Source: Bifidobacterium scaligerum
GTDB taxonomy: Bacteria > Actinomycetota > Actinomycetes > Actinomycetales > Bifidobacteriaceae
DNA length: 64,000 nucleotides
NCBI RefSeq assembly: GCF_002802865.1
Contig: NZ_PGLQ01000001.1
Coordinates: 62,001 to 126,000, forward strand
Direction: 5' to 3'
Shown here: positions 24,469 through 33,190 of the stretch, piece by piece
Layout: every line of letters starts with the position of its first letter
How positions within the stretch are numbered: the stretch's first letter is position 1
The notes under the pieces: model-generated
Databases searched by the model: none
What the model was told of the DNA's origin: nothing
What the model saw: only the letters and a program-made list of their open reading frames with translations
Made by a program: the position numbers and the translations under genes

Positions 24469-25467
24469 CTACTTTCGCAGCGACTTGCGCACGCTTTGCG
24501 CGGTTTGCAGCGCCCAGTAGAAGAGCTTCTTGATCGGCACATCGCGGGCCGGCGCCACCGGGGTGATCTCCTCGGTGAACTTGGTCTTGAACTCGTTCAG
24601 GCCCTTCAGGGATGGAGCGAAATCGGAGCCGATGCCCATGAGATCGTAGTCAGCGATGCCCTGAGCCCCCAGAATGCAGCACTCCGAGTAAAGCAGTTTG
24701 TCCGTGACGTGAAGACGCATCACCTCATTGCGCATGCCGGCGTAATAGCGCACGGCACGCGTGCCGTTTACGGTGACAATCGACCACGCCACCACACGGC
24801 CCTCGATACGGGCGGCGAACACGCGGCAATGATCGGCACCCAACGCGCGAATCATATCGGAATAGTCGCTCATCGGTGCCGGACGGAACCCGTCACGTTC
24901 GCCGGTCTCGACCATCACGTCGTAATACTCGGTGAAATCAGCCAACGCCTGCTCGGTTTCATCCGACACCTCGGCCGGGCACTCACGCAACGATTTGCGC
25001 ACATCGCGACGACCACGGCGCTTCATACGGCTCAGAATCGCATCGTCGCCGCCGGTCACGTCGATGACCACGGTGAAATCGTACGGCACGGTAGAAAGCA
25101 CCTTCTGCGTGCCGCCGGTGTACCACGTGTCGATGCGCAGGAATGCCACCTTGTTGTCGGTTTTCCTGACCATGGCCACGATGGCGTCGATGACCTCGCG
25201 CTCTTCAGCCTCGCCGGGCTTGACAGCCCATGCCGGGCCGTGCATCGAACGCAGGTAGTGATAGCCATGCGTCTCGAAGTCGATGAACGAGATCACAGCG
25301 ATGACCTGACCGTCACGCTTGATGAGATAGTCGCCCCACGGTGTGCGTCCCTCGATATCCGCTTGGAACGCCGACCACACCTTGGTCTGCTCGATTGGCA
25401 GAGCGATGGCTGCCCTCGCCGCCTCAGCCTCTAGGGTCTGTCCGTCAACCTTCTCCAACGTAATCAT
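24469..25467 (-). CDS. FemAB-family peptidoglycan bridge aminoacyltransferase
   Basis: The 332-residue protein has the tandem GNAT-like folds of FemABX enzymes. Family marks are QTKVWSAFQ near the N-terminus, the RRDVRKS basic stretch in the middle, and YDLMGIGSDFAPSLKGLNEFKTKF, the FemX-type end motif. These enzymes add amino acids from aminoacyl-tRNA to the lipid II stem peptide. Its neighbour on the same strand, 94 bases upstream, is a MurE ligase, which fits cell-wall peptide assembly. Bifidobacteria have interpeptide bridges of varied composition, and this enzyme likely adds one residue. Which amino acid cannot be read from sequence. It acts at the inner face of the membrane. Confidence 0.9.
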   Translation of the reverse strand: MITLEKVDGQTLEAEAARAAIALPIEQTKVWSAFQADIEGRTPWGDYLIKRDGQVIAVISFIDFETHGYHYLRSMHGPAWAVKPGEAEEREVIDAIVAMVRKTDNKVAFLRIDTWYTGGTQKVLSTVPYDFTVVIDVTGGDDAILSRMKRRGRRDVRKSLRECPAEVSDETEQALADFTEYYDVMVETGERDGFRPAPMSDYSDMIRALGADHCRVFAARIEGRVVAWSIVTVNGTRAVRYYAGMRNEVMRLHVTDKLLYSECCILGAQGIADYDLMGIGSDFAPSLKGLNEFKTKFTEEITPVAPARDVPIKKLFYWALQTAQSVRKSLRK

Positions 25468-25560
25468 TGATAGTATGCCTTTTCCTTTTCCTTCGTACTT
25501 ACCTGATTACTCGAATCGTCGTTATTGCACTGTCTGAATTACACTGTCCGCATCCGACCG

Positions 25561-27114
25561 TCACAGGCCAAACATACGTTCGACGATGCGATCATCACCT
25601 TCGAATGGCACATGCTTGTTATGCTCCTTGATCCAACGTTCATCACCCTTGCCGATGATCAGCAGGATGTTGAAGCGGTCGGCGTGGGCGCGTGCATCGT
25701 AAATGCCGTTCGTAATGGCGGTCGGACGGTCGGAAATCACCGTGGAGGACACGTGCTTGTTCGTAATATAGCCTTGCATCTCCATGCAGATGTCGATGAA
25801 CGGTTCACTGTCCGTATCCTCGGCAGTAAAGATGAAATTGTTGATGCGATCCTGCGCGGCCTCGACGATCTCCTTGCGGCGGTCGTACGCCTTGTTGCCG
25901 GCCGAACCGGTGATCAACGTGATATGCGGACGCTCGGCTCCCCAACGCTCATATACGAAATCGAGCAGCGCGGTCACGGACGCGAAGTTGTGGGCGTAGT
26001 CCACGATCGCCAGCGTATTGGACTGCGGGTCGCGGAACTGTTCCATACGGCCGGCGATCCGCACCGGCTCAATGGCACGCAACGACTCGGTCTGGTCCAG
26101 ACTCACACCTGCCGCGTGAGCGATGGCGATGGCCGCCGCGGCGTTGAGATAGTTGAAATCACCGTCGATGGACAAGTGGAAGTCTCCCAGAGCAACGCCG
26201 TTCGCGGCAATGCGGAATGTGGAATGCGTGGCGTCGGCAGGATGAGCGGTGACTGTTGCCGCGGTGCCTTGGTCGCTGGCATCGTGCAAGGCGAATGTGG
26301 TGACCGGAATGCCGGCAAGCTCGGCATCCTGACGAATCAGATCCGCGTGCATGCTGTCCGCGCCCAACACCAGAGACTTCGCGTTGGCCACAATCTGGCG
26401 CTTGCAGTACAGGTAGTCCTCGAACGTGGGGTGTTCGATGGGGCTGATGTGGTCGGGGGAGATATTGAGGAAAGCCGCCACATCGAAGGTGAGCCCGTAG
26501 ACGCGATCCACCTTGTACGCCTGGGAGGAGACCTCCATGACCAGATACTTCATACCGTTATCTGCGGCTTCGCGCATCATGCGGAAGGCGTCCATCGATT
26601 CGGGTGTGGTCAGATCGGATTCCACATAGGTGTGGCCGTCGAGACAGTTGTCCACGGACGAGAACAACGCGGCTTTGCCGTCGGATACGGCGTTGAGCAG
26701 CGTCTGCGTGAAGTAGGTGGTGGTGGTTTTGCCCTTGGTGCCGGTGATGCCGATTACCGTCAATTCGTCCTGCGGGCGGCCATAGAACGCCGCAGACAGC
26801 AGGCTCATCGCCTTGCGGGAGTCGTTGACAATCAAACCGGGGGCGTCGGTCACTGCGGAGTAGTCGGTTTCGGCCATGTACGCCTGAAGGCCTTTGCCGT
26901 CAATGCCGGTCAAGTATTCGGCCTTGAAGCGGCCTTTGCAACACAAAAGCGTGCCGGGGGTGACCTTGCGGGTGTCGTACGTGATTGCCGTGAATGGTTC
27001 ATCGGCGGCGGTGATGAGTGTGGCGTCATCGGTCCATACGTCATGCTGAATAATCTCGCGCAGCAGATGATGTTCCCTGAGCAGCGCGGCGGCAGAAGCC
27101 AAAGTCAAAGCCAT
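25561..27114 (-). CDS. murE: UDP-MurNAc-tripeptide synthetase (MurE-type)
   Basis: The 517-residue protein is a Mur ligase. GITGTKGKTTTTYF is the ATP loop, DLTTPESMD and VMEVSSQAYKVDRV bind substrate, and VDYAHNFASV belongs to the C-terminal domain. It adds the third amino acid to UDP-MurNAc-dipeptide. The DNPR motif that marks meso-diaminopimelate-specific MurE is absent; the aligned stretch reads FTAEDTDSEPF. This fits the L-lysine or L-ornithine found at position 3 in bifidobacterial peptidoglycan. It may be one of two MurE-like proteins in the genome, since the main dcw cluster is not here. The FemAB gene follows it on the same strand. Confidence 0.9.
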   Translation of the reverse strand: MALTLASAAALLREHHLLREIIQHDVWTDDATLITAADEPFTAITYDTRKVTPGTLLCCKGRFKAEYLTGIDGKGLQAYMAETDYSAVTDAPGLIVNDSRKAMSLLSAAFYGRPQDELTVIGITGTKGKTTTTYFTQTLLNAVSDGKAALFSSVDNCLDGHTYVESDLTTPESMDAFRMMREAADNGMKYLVMEVSSQAYKVDRVYGLTFDVAAFLNISPDHISPIEHPTFEDYLYCKRQIVANAKSLVLGADSMHADLIRQDAELAGIPVTTFALHDASDQGTAATVTAHPADATHSTFRIAANGVALGDFHLSIDGDFNYLNAAAAIAIAHAAGVSLDQTESLRAIEPVRIAGRMEQFRDPQSNTLAIVDYAHNFASVTALLDFVYERWGAERPHITLITGSAGNKAYDRRKEIVEAAQDRINNFIFTAEDTDSEPFIDICMEMQGYITNKHVSSTVISDRPTAITNGIYDARAHADRFNILLIIGKGDERWIKEHNKHVPFEGDDRIVERMFGL

Positions 27115-27216
27115 AAGTCGTTCTCCCTGTTGTTAGCCGATTAGTCATTCTACAAGGAGACTGTATCGTGACATGACTCACGCGGTATCAGCCACGATAT
27201 AGGCACATGATTTGGC

Positions 27217-27222
27217 TAGAAT
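27217..27222 (+). promoter_or_regulatory. -10 element for a probably leaderless sigma-factor mRNA
   Basis: TAGAAT lies 8 bases before the GTG start at 27231. A transcript starting 7-9 bases after this element would begin at or next to the start codon. There is no ribosome binding site before the GTG. No good -35 is seen. Confidence 0.45.
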
Positions 27223-27230
27223 GAGCAATC

Positions 27231-28013
27231 GTGACGACAAGCGAAACGATCGAGCAACCCGGGCAGGAACCCGCGGCACCCGTGGCGGGGGAGTCCATGG
27301 CGGCCAAACGCGCGCGATTCGAGCGTCTAGCCATGCCGGCCGTCAATGCTCTGTACCGTCAGGCCATGCGTCTGACCAACAATCCCGACGACGCTCAGGA
27401 TCTGGTGCAGGACACATTCGAACGCGGATTCAAAGCATTCGATTCCTTCCAGGACGGGTCGAACTTTGAGGCATGGATGACCACCATCGAACGCAACGCC
27501 TACTTCAACCAGTACGCCAAAGCCAAGCGCCGTCCGCAACGAGCCAATGATTCGACAGGCGAGTATGACGACTGGGACATCTATGATGCCGCGGAGCATA
27601 CGTCGGACGGTCTCAAATCCGCTGAGGAGGAGTATCTGGACGCCTTCGCCCCCGAGGAGATCATGAAGGCGCTCGCCAAATTGTCTCCCGAACGTCGTCA
27701 GGTGTTTATCGATGCGGCCATCGACGGTAAGTCCTATCAACAGGTGGCTGATGAGCAGGGAGTGAAAATCGGCACGGTGATGAGCCGGTTGAACCGTGCG
27801 CGTACTCAGCTGAAGCGAGAATTGGCGGCATATGCTCGTGAACGAGGGTATGTGACAGCGGATCGGAACGGACAGGCTGGCCGGCAGCCGCAATCGTCCG
27901 TCGGAACGAACGCTCCGAGGCGTGCCGGTAGTTCACCGTCCGCGAAGTCTTCAAGCGGCGTTGTTCAAACCATGCGAAACGGCGATAATGAAAATACAGG
28001 AAAGGAGATCTGA
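27231..28013 (+). CDS. ECF RNA polymerase sigma factor (SigH/SigR-like)
   Basis: The 260-residue protein has sigma region 2 (NALYRQAMRLTNNPDDAQDL, then VQDTFERGFKAF) and region 4 (LSPERRQVFIDAAIDGKSYQ with KIGTVMSRLNRAR), the mark of ECF sigma factors close to actinobacterial SigH/SigR. These respond to thiol-oxidative stress together with a zinc anti-sigma factor. A 50-residue tail rich in Ser, Gly and Asn is unusual. The start is GTG with no visible ribosome binding site, so a leaderless message is likely. Its stop overlaps the next start (TGATG), so the pair is translationally coupled. Confidence 0.93.
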   Translation: MTTSETIEQPGQEPAAPVAGESMAAKRARFERLAMPAVNALYRQAMRLTNNPDDAQDLVQDTFERGFKAFDSFQDGSNFEAWMTTIERNAYFNQYAKAKRRPQRANDSTGEYDDWDIYDAAEHTSDGLKSAEEEYLDAFAPEEIMKALAKLSPERRQVFIDAAIDGKSYQQVADEQGVKIGTVMSRLNRARTQLKRELAAYARERGYVTADRNGQAGRQPQSSVGTNAPRRAGSSPSAKSSSGVVQTMRNGDNENTGKEI

Positions 28014-28366
28014 TGAACGAGCGCAATATTGAAACCCGTCATATCTCCATTACCAGTGCGAGCGCCGATGGAACGGTGACCAGAACTGAAGTGCATATCA
28101 CCTCGCAGCAGCGCCGCATAGACGTTGACGGCGGCTGTGGGACCGGTGGCGGTCGTTATGGTTCGGCTTGTGGCGAAGAGATGTCGTCTTTCACGAATGC
28201 TTCGGATGAGACAAGTGCCGGTGACTGTTTCGATCCCTCCACGTGTTGTGATGCGCGTGAACAGGCGCTGATCGCCGCGCTCCGCGCGTACCTGCGCCCA
28301 GATGAGGCTCCCGAATGCCTGATGGCTCGCCTGAAAGCCACATTGGACCATTGCTGTGGTGAATAG
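28013..28366 (+). CDS. Candidate cysteine-rich anti-sigma factor
   Basis: The 117-residue protein follows the ECF sigma gene with a TGATG overlap, the usual place for an RsrA/RshA-type anti-sigma factor. It has eight or so Cys residues, including CC pairs at TCCDAREQ and DHCCGE. The C-terminal stretch (LRPDEAPECLMARLKATLDH) resembles the end of mycothiol-system anti-sigma factors. The HxxxCxxC zinc motif that defines that family is not present in usual form. The N-terminal half, rich in Ser, Thr and Gly, is not recognised. The anti-sigma role is inferred from position and Cys content. Confidence 0.65.
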   Translation: MNERNIETRHISITSASADGTVTRTEVHITSQQRRIDVDGGCGTGGGRYGSACGEEMSSFTNASDETSAGDCFDPSTCCDAREQALIAALRAYLRPDEAPECLMARLKATLDHCCGE

Positions 28367-28429
28367 CTTGAGTGTCACGGCCGGTTCGATGTTGATTTCG
28401 ATGTTGAGATGATGCCGTGATCACAAGCA

Positions 28430-28475
28430 AAAAGCCCGTCCGCATTGCAGATCCATGCAAAGCAGACGGGCTTTT
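28430..28475. terminator. Bidirectional intrinsic terminator
   Basis: AAAAGCCCGTC (28430-28440) and GACGGGCTTTT (28465-28475) are perfect complements with A and T runs at the two ends, so it can work both ways. It separates the sigma/anti-sigma pair from the bL37 gene. Confidence 0.9.
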
Positions 28476-28500
28476 CGTGTTCCCGAAAGGAACTCAAGAA

Positions 28501-28575
28501 TCAGGCGTTAGGACGCTTGCCGTGGTTGGCGGCCTTCTTACGACGATCCTTACGCTTACGTCCGCGCATGCCCAT
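28501..28575 (-). CDS. 50S ribosomal protein bL37 (24 residues)
   Basis: A 24-codon frame starts MGMRGRKRKDRRKK and ends ANHGKRPNA. The tail is the hallmark of bL37, the very small basic protein found in mycobacterial ribosomes and conserved in Actinobacteria. The start at 28575 follows AAAGGAG with 6-base spacing, and the gene ends just before a strong terminator. It is too short for most gene callers. It lies between the sigma-factor pair and aldose epimerase and is probably transcribed from its own promoter near 28600. Identification rests on the C-terminal motif, size and charge. Confidence 0.85.
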   Translation of the reverse strand: MGMRGRKRKDRRKKAANHGKRPNA

Positions 28576-28630
28576 GATGGACTCCTTTACTTCAAGAAAA
28601 ATAAGCCTTCGGCATTATGCCACACCGTCG

Positions 28631-28662
28631 GGACCCGATGCAACACGGGTGTCATCGGGTCC
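28631..28662 (-). terminator. Hairpin after the aldose epimerase gene
   Basis: GGACCCGATG and CATCGGGTCC are perfect complements around 12 bases, 36 bases past the epimerase stop on the minus strand. Several T residues follow farther on. Confidence 0.6.
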
Positions 28663-28698
28663 GTATCGCGAAGGATCTTATGGGCGTGATCTTGATTA

Positions 28699-29646
28699 TC
28701 AGTGCTGCTCGGCCTTGATGAACAGCGTGGTGGTGCTCGACTCGCCCGGCTTGATCACGATGAGATCCTTGCCGGTGTTGAATGCGTTCGCATAGGCGGT
28801 CTGCGGCTCAACGGCAGTGCCGGCCGGGTGCATGTAGGCCGGGAAGCCGGTACCGGTGCATACCTGGAAGGAGGTGATGGTCTCGTCTCCGCCGACCTTG
28901 ATCACCAGTCCGTCCGGACGGGTGAACGTGGCGGTCACCGTGCCGTCGGCGTCGTGCTTCAGGTCGGTCCACGCGTCGTCGAACGGCTGCTCGGTCAGCA
29001 ACGGGTTGGAGTTGAGATCGTACTTGGTGCCGGCCACCGGCTCGGTGCCGGTCGGAATCAGGTTCTCATCCACGGTGACATGGGTTTCGGCGGGCACGGT
29101 CAGACGGCACTGGGCGTTCTGTCCGTCGATTTCGTCGCCGTAGCCGTTGAAGCCGTTGTCAAGCCAAGGATGGATCGCCAGAGCCCAAGGTGCATCTACG
29201 TCGCCGTTGTTTTCGGCCGTCACTGTGATCTTCAGACCGTCCTCGGTGATTTCATGCGTGGCGTAGACCGTGATGTTGAACGGGTATCCCAGCAGGAACG
29301 GCGGACGCCAAGACTGGGTGACTGACGTTTCGCTCAGAGACTCCAGTTTCCAGAACGCGCGGTATCCATAGCCGTGGATAGCGGTGTTGCGGTCGTGCTC
29401 GTCAATCGGCAATGTGTACGTCGTGCCCTCGAACTCGTAGGTGCCTGCGGCGATGCGGTTCGGGAAGGGGACCAGCAGCTGGCCGTGGCAGCAGGTGACC
29501 GGATCGTCCGGGCCGAGCGGCACGATCACGTTTTTGCCCTGATAGGTGACCTTGCGCATGGTGGCACCCAGTTCGGTGATTACGGCCTCGTAATCACCAC
29601 AGGAGATGCTGTACTGCTGGCCGGTGCGCGGCATTGTCTTCGTCAT
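28699..29646 (-). CDS. galM: Aldose 1-epimerase (mutarotase-like)
   Basis: The 315-residue protein has the galactose mutarotase fold. NTAIHGYGYRAFW and LAIHPWLDN carry the two catalytic-type His residues, and TAVEPQTAYANAFNTG carries the base Glu. It interconverts alpha and beta anomers of hexoses and acts in the cytosol. The start at 29646 follows GGGAG. A LacI-type operator (29689-29702) lies 43 bases before the start, so it is probably sugar-regulated. The true substrate may be glucose, galactose or a hexose phosphate. It is monocistronic. Confidence 0.88.
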   Translation of the reverse strand: MTKTMPRTGQQYSISCGDYEAVITELGATMRKVTYQGKNVIVPLGPDDPVTCCHGQLLVPFPNRIAAGTYEFEGTTYTLPIDEHDRNTAIHGYGYRAFWKLESLSETSVTQSWRPPFLLGYPFNITVYATHEITEDGLKITVTAENNGDVDAPWALAIHPWLDNGFNGYGDEIDGQNAQCRLTVPAETHVTVDENLIPTGTEPVAGTKYDLNSNPLLTEQPFDDAWTDLKHDADGTVTATFTRPDGLVIKVGGDETITSFQVCTGTGFPAYMHPAGTAVEPQTAYANAFNTGKDLIVIKPGESSTTTLFIKAEQH

Positions 29647-29688
29647 AGAATCACTCCCATAGTGAGGTGTGGATGGTCGGCAACCAAT

Positions 29689-29702
29689 TGTTACCGCTAA
29701 CG
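29689..29702. promoter_or_regulatory. LacI-type operator between galM and ispH
   Basis: TGTTACCGCTAACG differs by two bases from the LacI-family consensus palindrome TGTTAGCGCTAACA and has its central CG. It also overlaps the exact inverted repeat TGTTAC-N7-GTAACA (29689-29707). It lies just upstream of the aldose epimerase gene and more than 100 bases from ispH. Confidence 0.6.
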
Positions 29703-29807
29703 TAACAGTCTACCGTGCGTTGTCGGCATTCGTGCGGGGGCCGGCGCGTGTCTTTGCCTTAGACTTGAGAGCAGTGTTGTGACGGATGCCGTTCGCGAGG
29801 AGGAACG

Positions 29808-30803
29808 ATGACCAAAAGTGTGGTGCTGGCCGATCCAAGAGGATTCTGCGCAGGCGTCGATCGAGCGATTCTGACCGTGCAGACGATTCTCAAGGCCGCG
29901 CAATCCGCCGGAAAACTGCACCGGGAGGACGGGTTGCCGCCGGTATATGTGCGCCGCCAGATCGTGCATAACAAGCATGTGGTCGAGGATCTGGCCAATC
30001 AGGGAGCAGTATTCGTGCAGGAGCTGGGGGAGGTTCCGGATGCTGCGGCGCAAGCCGGCATACCGGTGGTGTTTTCCGCTCATGGCGTATCTCCTGTGGT
30101 GAAGGCGGAGGCCGAGCGACGTGGCATGCACGTGGTGGATGCCACCTGCCCGCTGGTGGGTAAGGTGCATCGCGAGGTGCTGCGCTTTGTGAAGGAAGGA
30201 TACGAGATTGTCTACATCGGCCACAACGGTCATGATGAGGCGGTCGGTGTGGTGGGGGAGAGCCCCGAGCATGTGCATCTGATCGAGCACGCCGACGACG
30301 TAACGTCATTGGAGTTCGCTCCGGACACCAAATTGGTGCTGCTTTCGCAGACGACATTGAGCGTGGACGAAACGGCTGACACCATCGCCGCGCTAAAGGC
30401 ACGGTTCCCCTGGATAGAAGAGCCGCCGAGCTCCGACATCTGCTATGCAACCTCAAACCGTCAGGCGGCGGTCAAGCTGGTCGCCGAGCAATCCGACTGC
30501 GTGGTGATCGTCGGATCGGCCAATTCCTCGAATTCCGTGCGCCTGATGGAAGTCGCGCAGGAAGGCTTGGGACAACGCGGCAAGGCGTATCGTGTCGATG
30601 ATGCCGGAGAATTGGACCCCGCATGGTTCGATGGTGTGGAATCTGTCGGCATTTCGTCCGGTGCCTCGGTGCCGGACGAACTGGTGTCCGGCGTGATTGA
30701 GGCCTTGCGCAATCTGGGTTTCACCGGTGTGAAATCCGTGGAAACCATCAAGGAAAACATGCATTTCGTGTTGCCGCCCCAGGTGCGAGCGTTGTCGAAG
30801 TAA
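29808..30803 (+). CDS. ispH: 4-hydroxy-3-methylbut-2-enyl diphosphate reductase
   Basis: The 331-residue protein is IspH (LytB), the last enzyme of the MEP isoprenoid pathway. The three [4Fe-4S] cysteines are visible at about residues 14 (GFCAGVDRA), 114 (DATCPLVGKVH) and 212 (SDICYATSNRQ). SAHGVSP and HNGHDEAVGVVGE are substrate-binding motifs, and GSANSSNSVRL is the third typical block. The start follows GAGGAGGAACG. It makes IPP and DMAPP in the cytosol. It stands alone. Confidence 0.97.
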   Translation: MTKSVVLADPRGFCAGVDRAILTVQTILKAAQSAGKLHREDGLPPVYVRRQIVHNKHVVEDLANQGAVFVQELGEVPDAAAQAGIPVVFSAHGVSPVVKAEAERRGMHVVDATCPLVGKVHREVLRFVKEGYEIVYIGHNGHDEAVGVVGESPEHVHLIEHADDVTSLEFAPDTKLVLLSQTTLSVDETADTIAALKARFPWIEEPPSSDICYATSNRQAAVKLVAEQSDCVVIVGSANSSNSVRLMEVAQEGLGQRGKAYRVDDAGELDPAWFDGVESVGISSGASVPDELVSGVIEALRNLGFTGVKSVETIKENMHFVLPPQVRALSK

Positions 30804-30971
30804 GGCGACGATGAAATGGTTTGCACAGCCGTGCAGTGCCGAAGTATGGCCGTCGTAATGCCGGCTCAATGGCTTCGACCTAGTATGGCGAAGACATCGA
30901 ATGGCGTGCGAAATCATGCCGGACGTTTGTGAGATTTGTGAGAGATCGGCAAGGAGAAGAGAGGCCAGACG

Positions 30972-32339
30972 ATGAGGTTCTGTACCAATTGCGGTGCCCA
31001 GCTTGGAGAGAGTGACCGATTCTGCATCCAGTGTGGTCAGGAGCAGGAACCTGCACAGCCCGGAACGACTGTGCCGGCTGTCGGTGCCGGCGTGCCGGTG
31101 CCGACCGGTGTACCGAATGGGGCTGCCGTGTCCGGCGGAGTACCGGGTGCGGCAGCGATGCCGGAACCGGCATCTGATTCCGATGCCACGATGGTTGATC
31201 CTTCCGCCGCCCTGCCGACTGCGCCGGGCGTGCCGATGCCCGCACAGTATGCGGCGGCTCCCACATATCCTGCACCGCAACCCGCCCAAACGATGGGCGC
31301 GGCTCCTGTACCGCCCTCCGCCGCTGCCGGAACATATCCGTCGTCCTCCGGTAAAGCCGAAGGCAAGGGGAAGAAGGGGCGTATTGCTGCCATCATTGTG
31401 GCGGTCGTAGCGGTTCTGGCTATCGTCGGCGGGCTACTGTGGTTCTTTGTAATTCGTCCGCATATGGAAGGTTCCGCTTCTTCTCAGAACGGCTCGTCGC
31501 AGTCCGCGGGCGCTTCAGACGGCAGCAAGTCCGATGACAAGAACGCAACGAAATCAGAGAAGGGCAAGAAGGATTCCAAACAGGCGAAAGCTTGTGACAA
31601 GGCACCGGATTTCACTATTTCTTCCCATGCCGTACATGGCACTGACCTGGTGATTAAGCTGGAAGCTACGGCATCCTGCGGGGCAGACAGCACATTGAAT
31701 CTGGACGGCAGCGCCGTCCGTTTGACGTTGACTGATAACGATAAGGCCACGTTCGCTGATGCCGTATATGACTTTTCCGATGACCCGGTGACTGCCGACG
31801 CCGGTGAGTCCGCCAATGTTTCGGTCGCGTTTGTGCAAGGCCAGTATTGGCTCGTGCCGGACCAAGTCAGTTGGGATGATCTGAGCGTCACTTGCGATCT
31901 CAAGGGCACGGCACAGGGCAAGGCGGCGACGCCGAGCAAGTCGGATGATTTTACCGGTGCCGATGCTTTGGACAAGGACGGCAGGGAACAGGTCGCCAAA
32001 GCCGCCATTGACCGCCAAATCGAGCATGACAAGGATGCGGTCAGTGATATTGCCAGCACGTACACTACGCAGCTTTCCAGCAAGCAGCTCAACATGCAGG
32101 TGGATGGCAAAACCTGGACCTATCAGGATATATGGCAGCAGTTCGTTGATCTCAAGAACCAGTGGCCGAGCACATTGTTCGTCTGGTCCGGAGACTGGGG
32201 CAACTACCAGCGTAGCGGAACCACTGATTACTATGTGATTCTTTCCGGCGAAAGCTTCTCCGATCGCGATGAGGGCTGGGATTGGTGCAGTGACAACGGT
32301 TTCGGTCAGAACGACTGCATGCCGGTCACTGTGGGCTGA
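30972..32339 (+). CDS. Zinc-ribbon membrane protein, extracytoplasmic domain unknown
   Basis: The 455-residue protein starts with a zinc ribbon (Cys4, Cys7, Cys18 and Cys21 in two CxxCG knuckles). A Pro/Ala/Gly-rich linker follows to about 130, then one membrane segment (about 136-158, IAAIIVAVVAVLAIVGGLLW). A Ser/Lys-rich spacer leads to an outer domain of about 250 residues with HAVHGTDLVIKLEATASCG and a C-terminal stretch rich in Trp and Asp. The arrangement is common in Gram-positive proteins of unknown role. The start follows AAGGAGAAGAGAGG. It has its own terminator (32495-32541). No function is proposed. Confidence 0.85.
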   Translation: MRFCTNCGAQLGESDRFCIQCGQEQEPAQPGTTVPAVGAGVPVPTGVPNGAAVSGGVPGAAAMPEPASDSDATMVDPSAALPTAPGVPMPAQYAAAPTYPAPQPAQTMGAAPVPPSAAAGTYPSSSGKAEGKGKKGRIAAIIVAVVAVLAIVGGLLWFFVIRPHMEGSASSQNGSSQSAGASDGSKSDDKNATKSEKGKKDSKQAKACDKAPDFTISSHAVHGTDLVIKLEATASCGADSTLNLDGSAVRLTLTDNDKATFADAVYDFSDDPVTADAGESANVSVAFVQGQYWLVPDQVSWDDLSVTCDLKGTAQGKAATPSKSDDFTGADALDKDGREQVAKAAIDRQIEHDKDAVSDIASTYTTQLSSKQLNMQVDGKTWTYQDIWQQFVDLKNQWPSTLFVWSGDWGNYQRSGTTDYYVILSGESFSDRDEGWDWCSDNGFGQNDCMPVTVG

Positions 32340-32494
32340 CCCGCTGAAAGGAATTGAGCTGGACGAATCCGCAGTGATGTGACTCGATGCCGGTGCTTCA
32401 GAGGTGTGCCCGGTAGGCTGATCGGCTGGGCTGACCAGCCATCCTGAAGCCAGTCGGTCGCAATCGTACAGTTTCCAAAAGCGTTTCTAGTATG

Positions 32495-32541
32495 AAAAGG
32501 CGGTTGTCAAACGATACCATGTCGTTCGACAACCGCCTTTT
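32495..32541. terminator. Bidirectional intrinsic terminator
   Basis: AAAAGGCGGTTGTC (32495-32508) and GACAACCGCCTTTT (32528-32541) are perfect 14-base complements, and the stem continues inside the loop with ACGA/TCGT. It serves the zinc-ribbon gene on plus and the YbaK gene on minus. The rest of 32340-32558 shows nothing. Confidence 0.92.
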
Positions 32542-32558
32542 CGTGCGCCGTCGGAGCG

Positions 32559-33068
32559 TCACCATGTGCCGATCGGGGCGGCTATAGCGTTTAATACTGT
32601 GAGCAGATCCTGAGGATGGACGCCTACGGACAGGCCGCGTTTGCCGCCGGAGACCAGAATCTGATCAAATTGCAGGGCGCTTTCATCCAATACCGTCTTA
32701 TGATGGGTTTTCTGCCCGAGTGGGGAGATGCCGCCGACGACATAGCCGGATTCACGCATGGCGACCTTCGGATCCGCCATGGCGGCCTTCTTGGCACCGA
32801 CTGCTGCGGCCAGCGCCTTCAGATCCATATGTCCGCTGACTGGCACCACGCCGACCACACGTTCGGAACCGGTGTCCGCCATCAGGGTCTTAAACACTTG
32901 GTGCTCGCCGAATCCGAGTTTGGTTGCCGCCTCTACGCCGTATCCGTCGTCCATATGATCGTTCGAATGTTCGTATTCGTATACGTGGAATTCCACGCCG
33001 GCCTTCTCCAGCTGGACGGTTGCCGGCGTGGAGCCAGCACCCTTGTCATGTTTGTTTTTCTTAGCCAT
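32559..33068 (-). CDS. ybaK: YbaK/EbsC-type aminoacyl-tRNA deacylase
   Basis: The 169-residue protein matches the YbaK branch, which hydrolyses Cys-tRNA(Pro). Family marks are TPATVQLEKAGVEFHVYEYEH at the N-terminus, FKTLM, and the glycine-rich VVGGISPLGQK near the middle with the LVSGGKRGLSVGVHPQDLL end. It edits misacylated tRNA in the cytosol. The lysine in FKTL is the usual active-site residue. The start at 33068 is preceded by a weak ribosome binding site. It is convergent with the zinc-ribbon gene. Confidence 0.93.
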   Translation of the reverse strand: MAKKNKHDKGAGSTPATVQLEKAGVEFHVYEYEHSNDHMDDGYGVEAATKLGFGEHQVFKTLMADTGSERVVGVVPVSGHMDLKALAAAVGAKKAAMADPKVAMRESGYVVGGISPLGQKTHHKTVLDESALQFDQILVSGGKRGLSVGVHPQDLLTVLNAIAAPIGTW

Positions 33069-33126
33069 GGTTTCTGTTCTACACCACTGACGGTGACGGA
33101 TAAAAGCGACTGAAGCTCATCGCGGT

Positions 33127-33174
33127 CCTTTGTATGTTCGCGCTACTTACGAAGCCGCCGCGAACATACAAAGG
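33127..33174. repeat. Twin hairpin element, left unit
   Basis: CCTTTGTATGTTCGCG (33127-33142) and its exact reverse complement (33159-33174) flank a 16-base spacer. An identical pair of arms follows at 33191-33238 around an unrelated 16-base spacer. It lies upstream of the YbaK start and downstream of the gap gene, both on minus. Confidence 0.95.
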
Positions 33175-33190
33175 TTTGAAGTGGATAAAT

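Noticed and set aside
25525-27144. Plus-strand frame of 539 codons across the MurE gene
   Set aside because: Antisense to a MurE with P-loop and C-terminal motifs; no recognisable domain.
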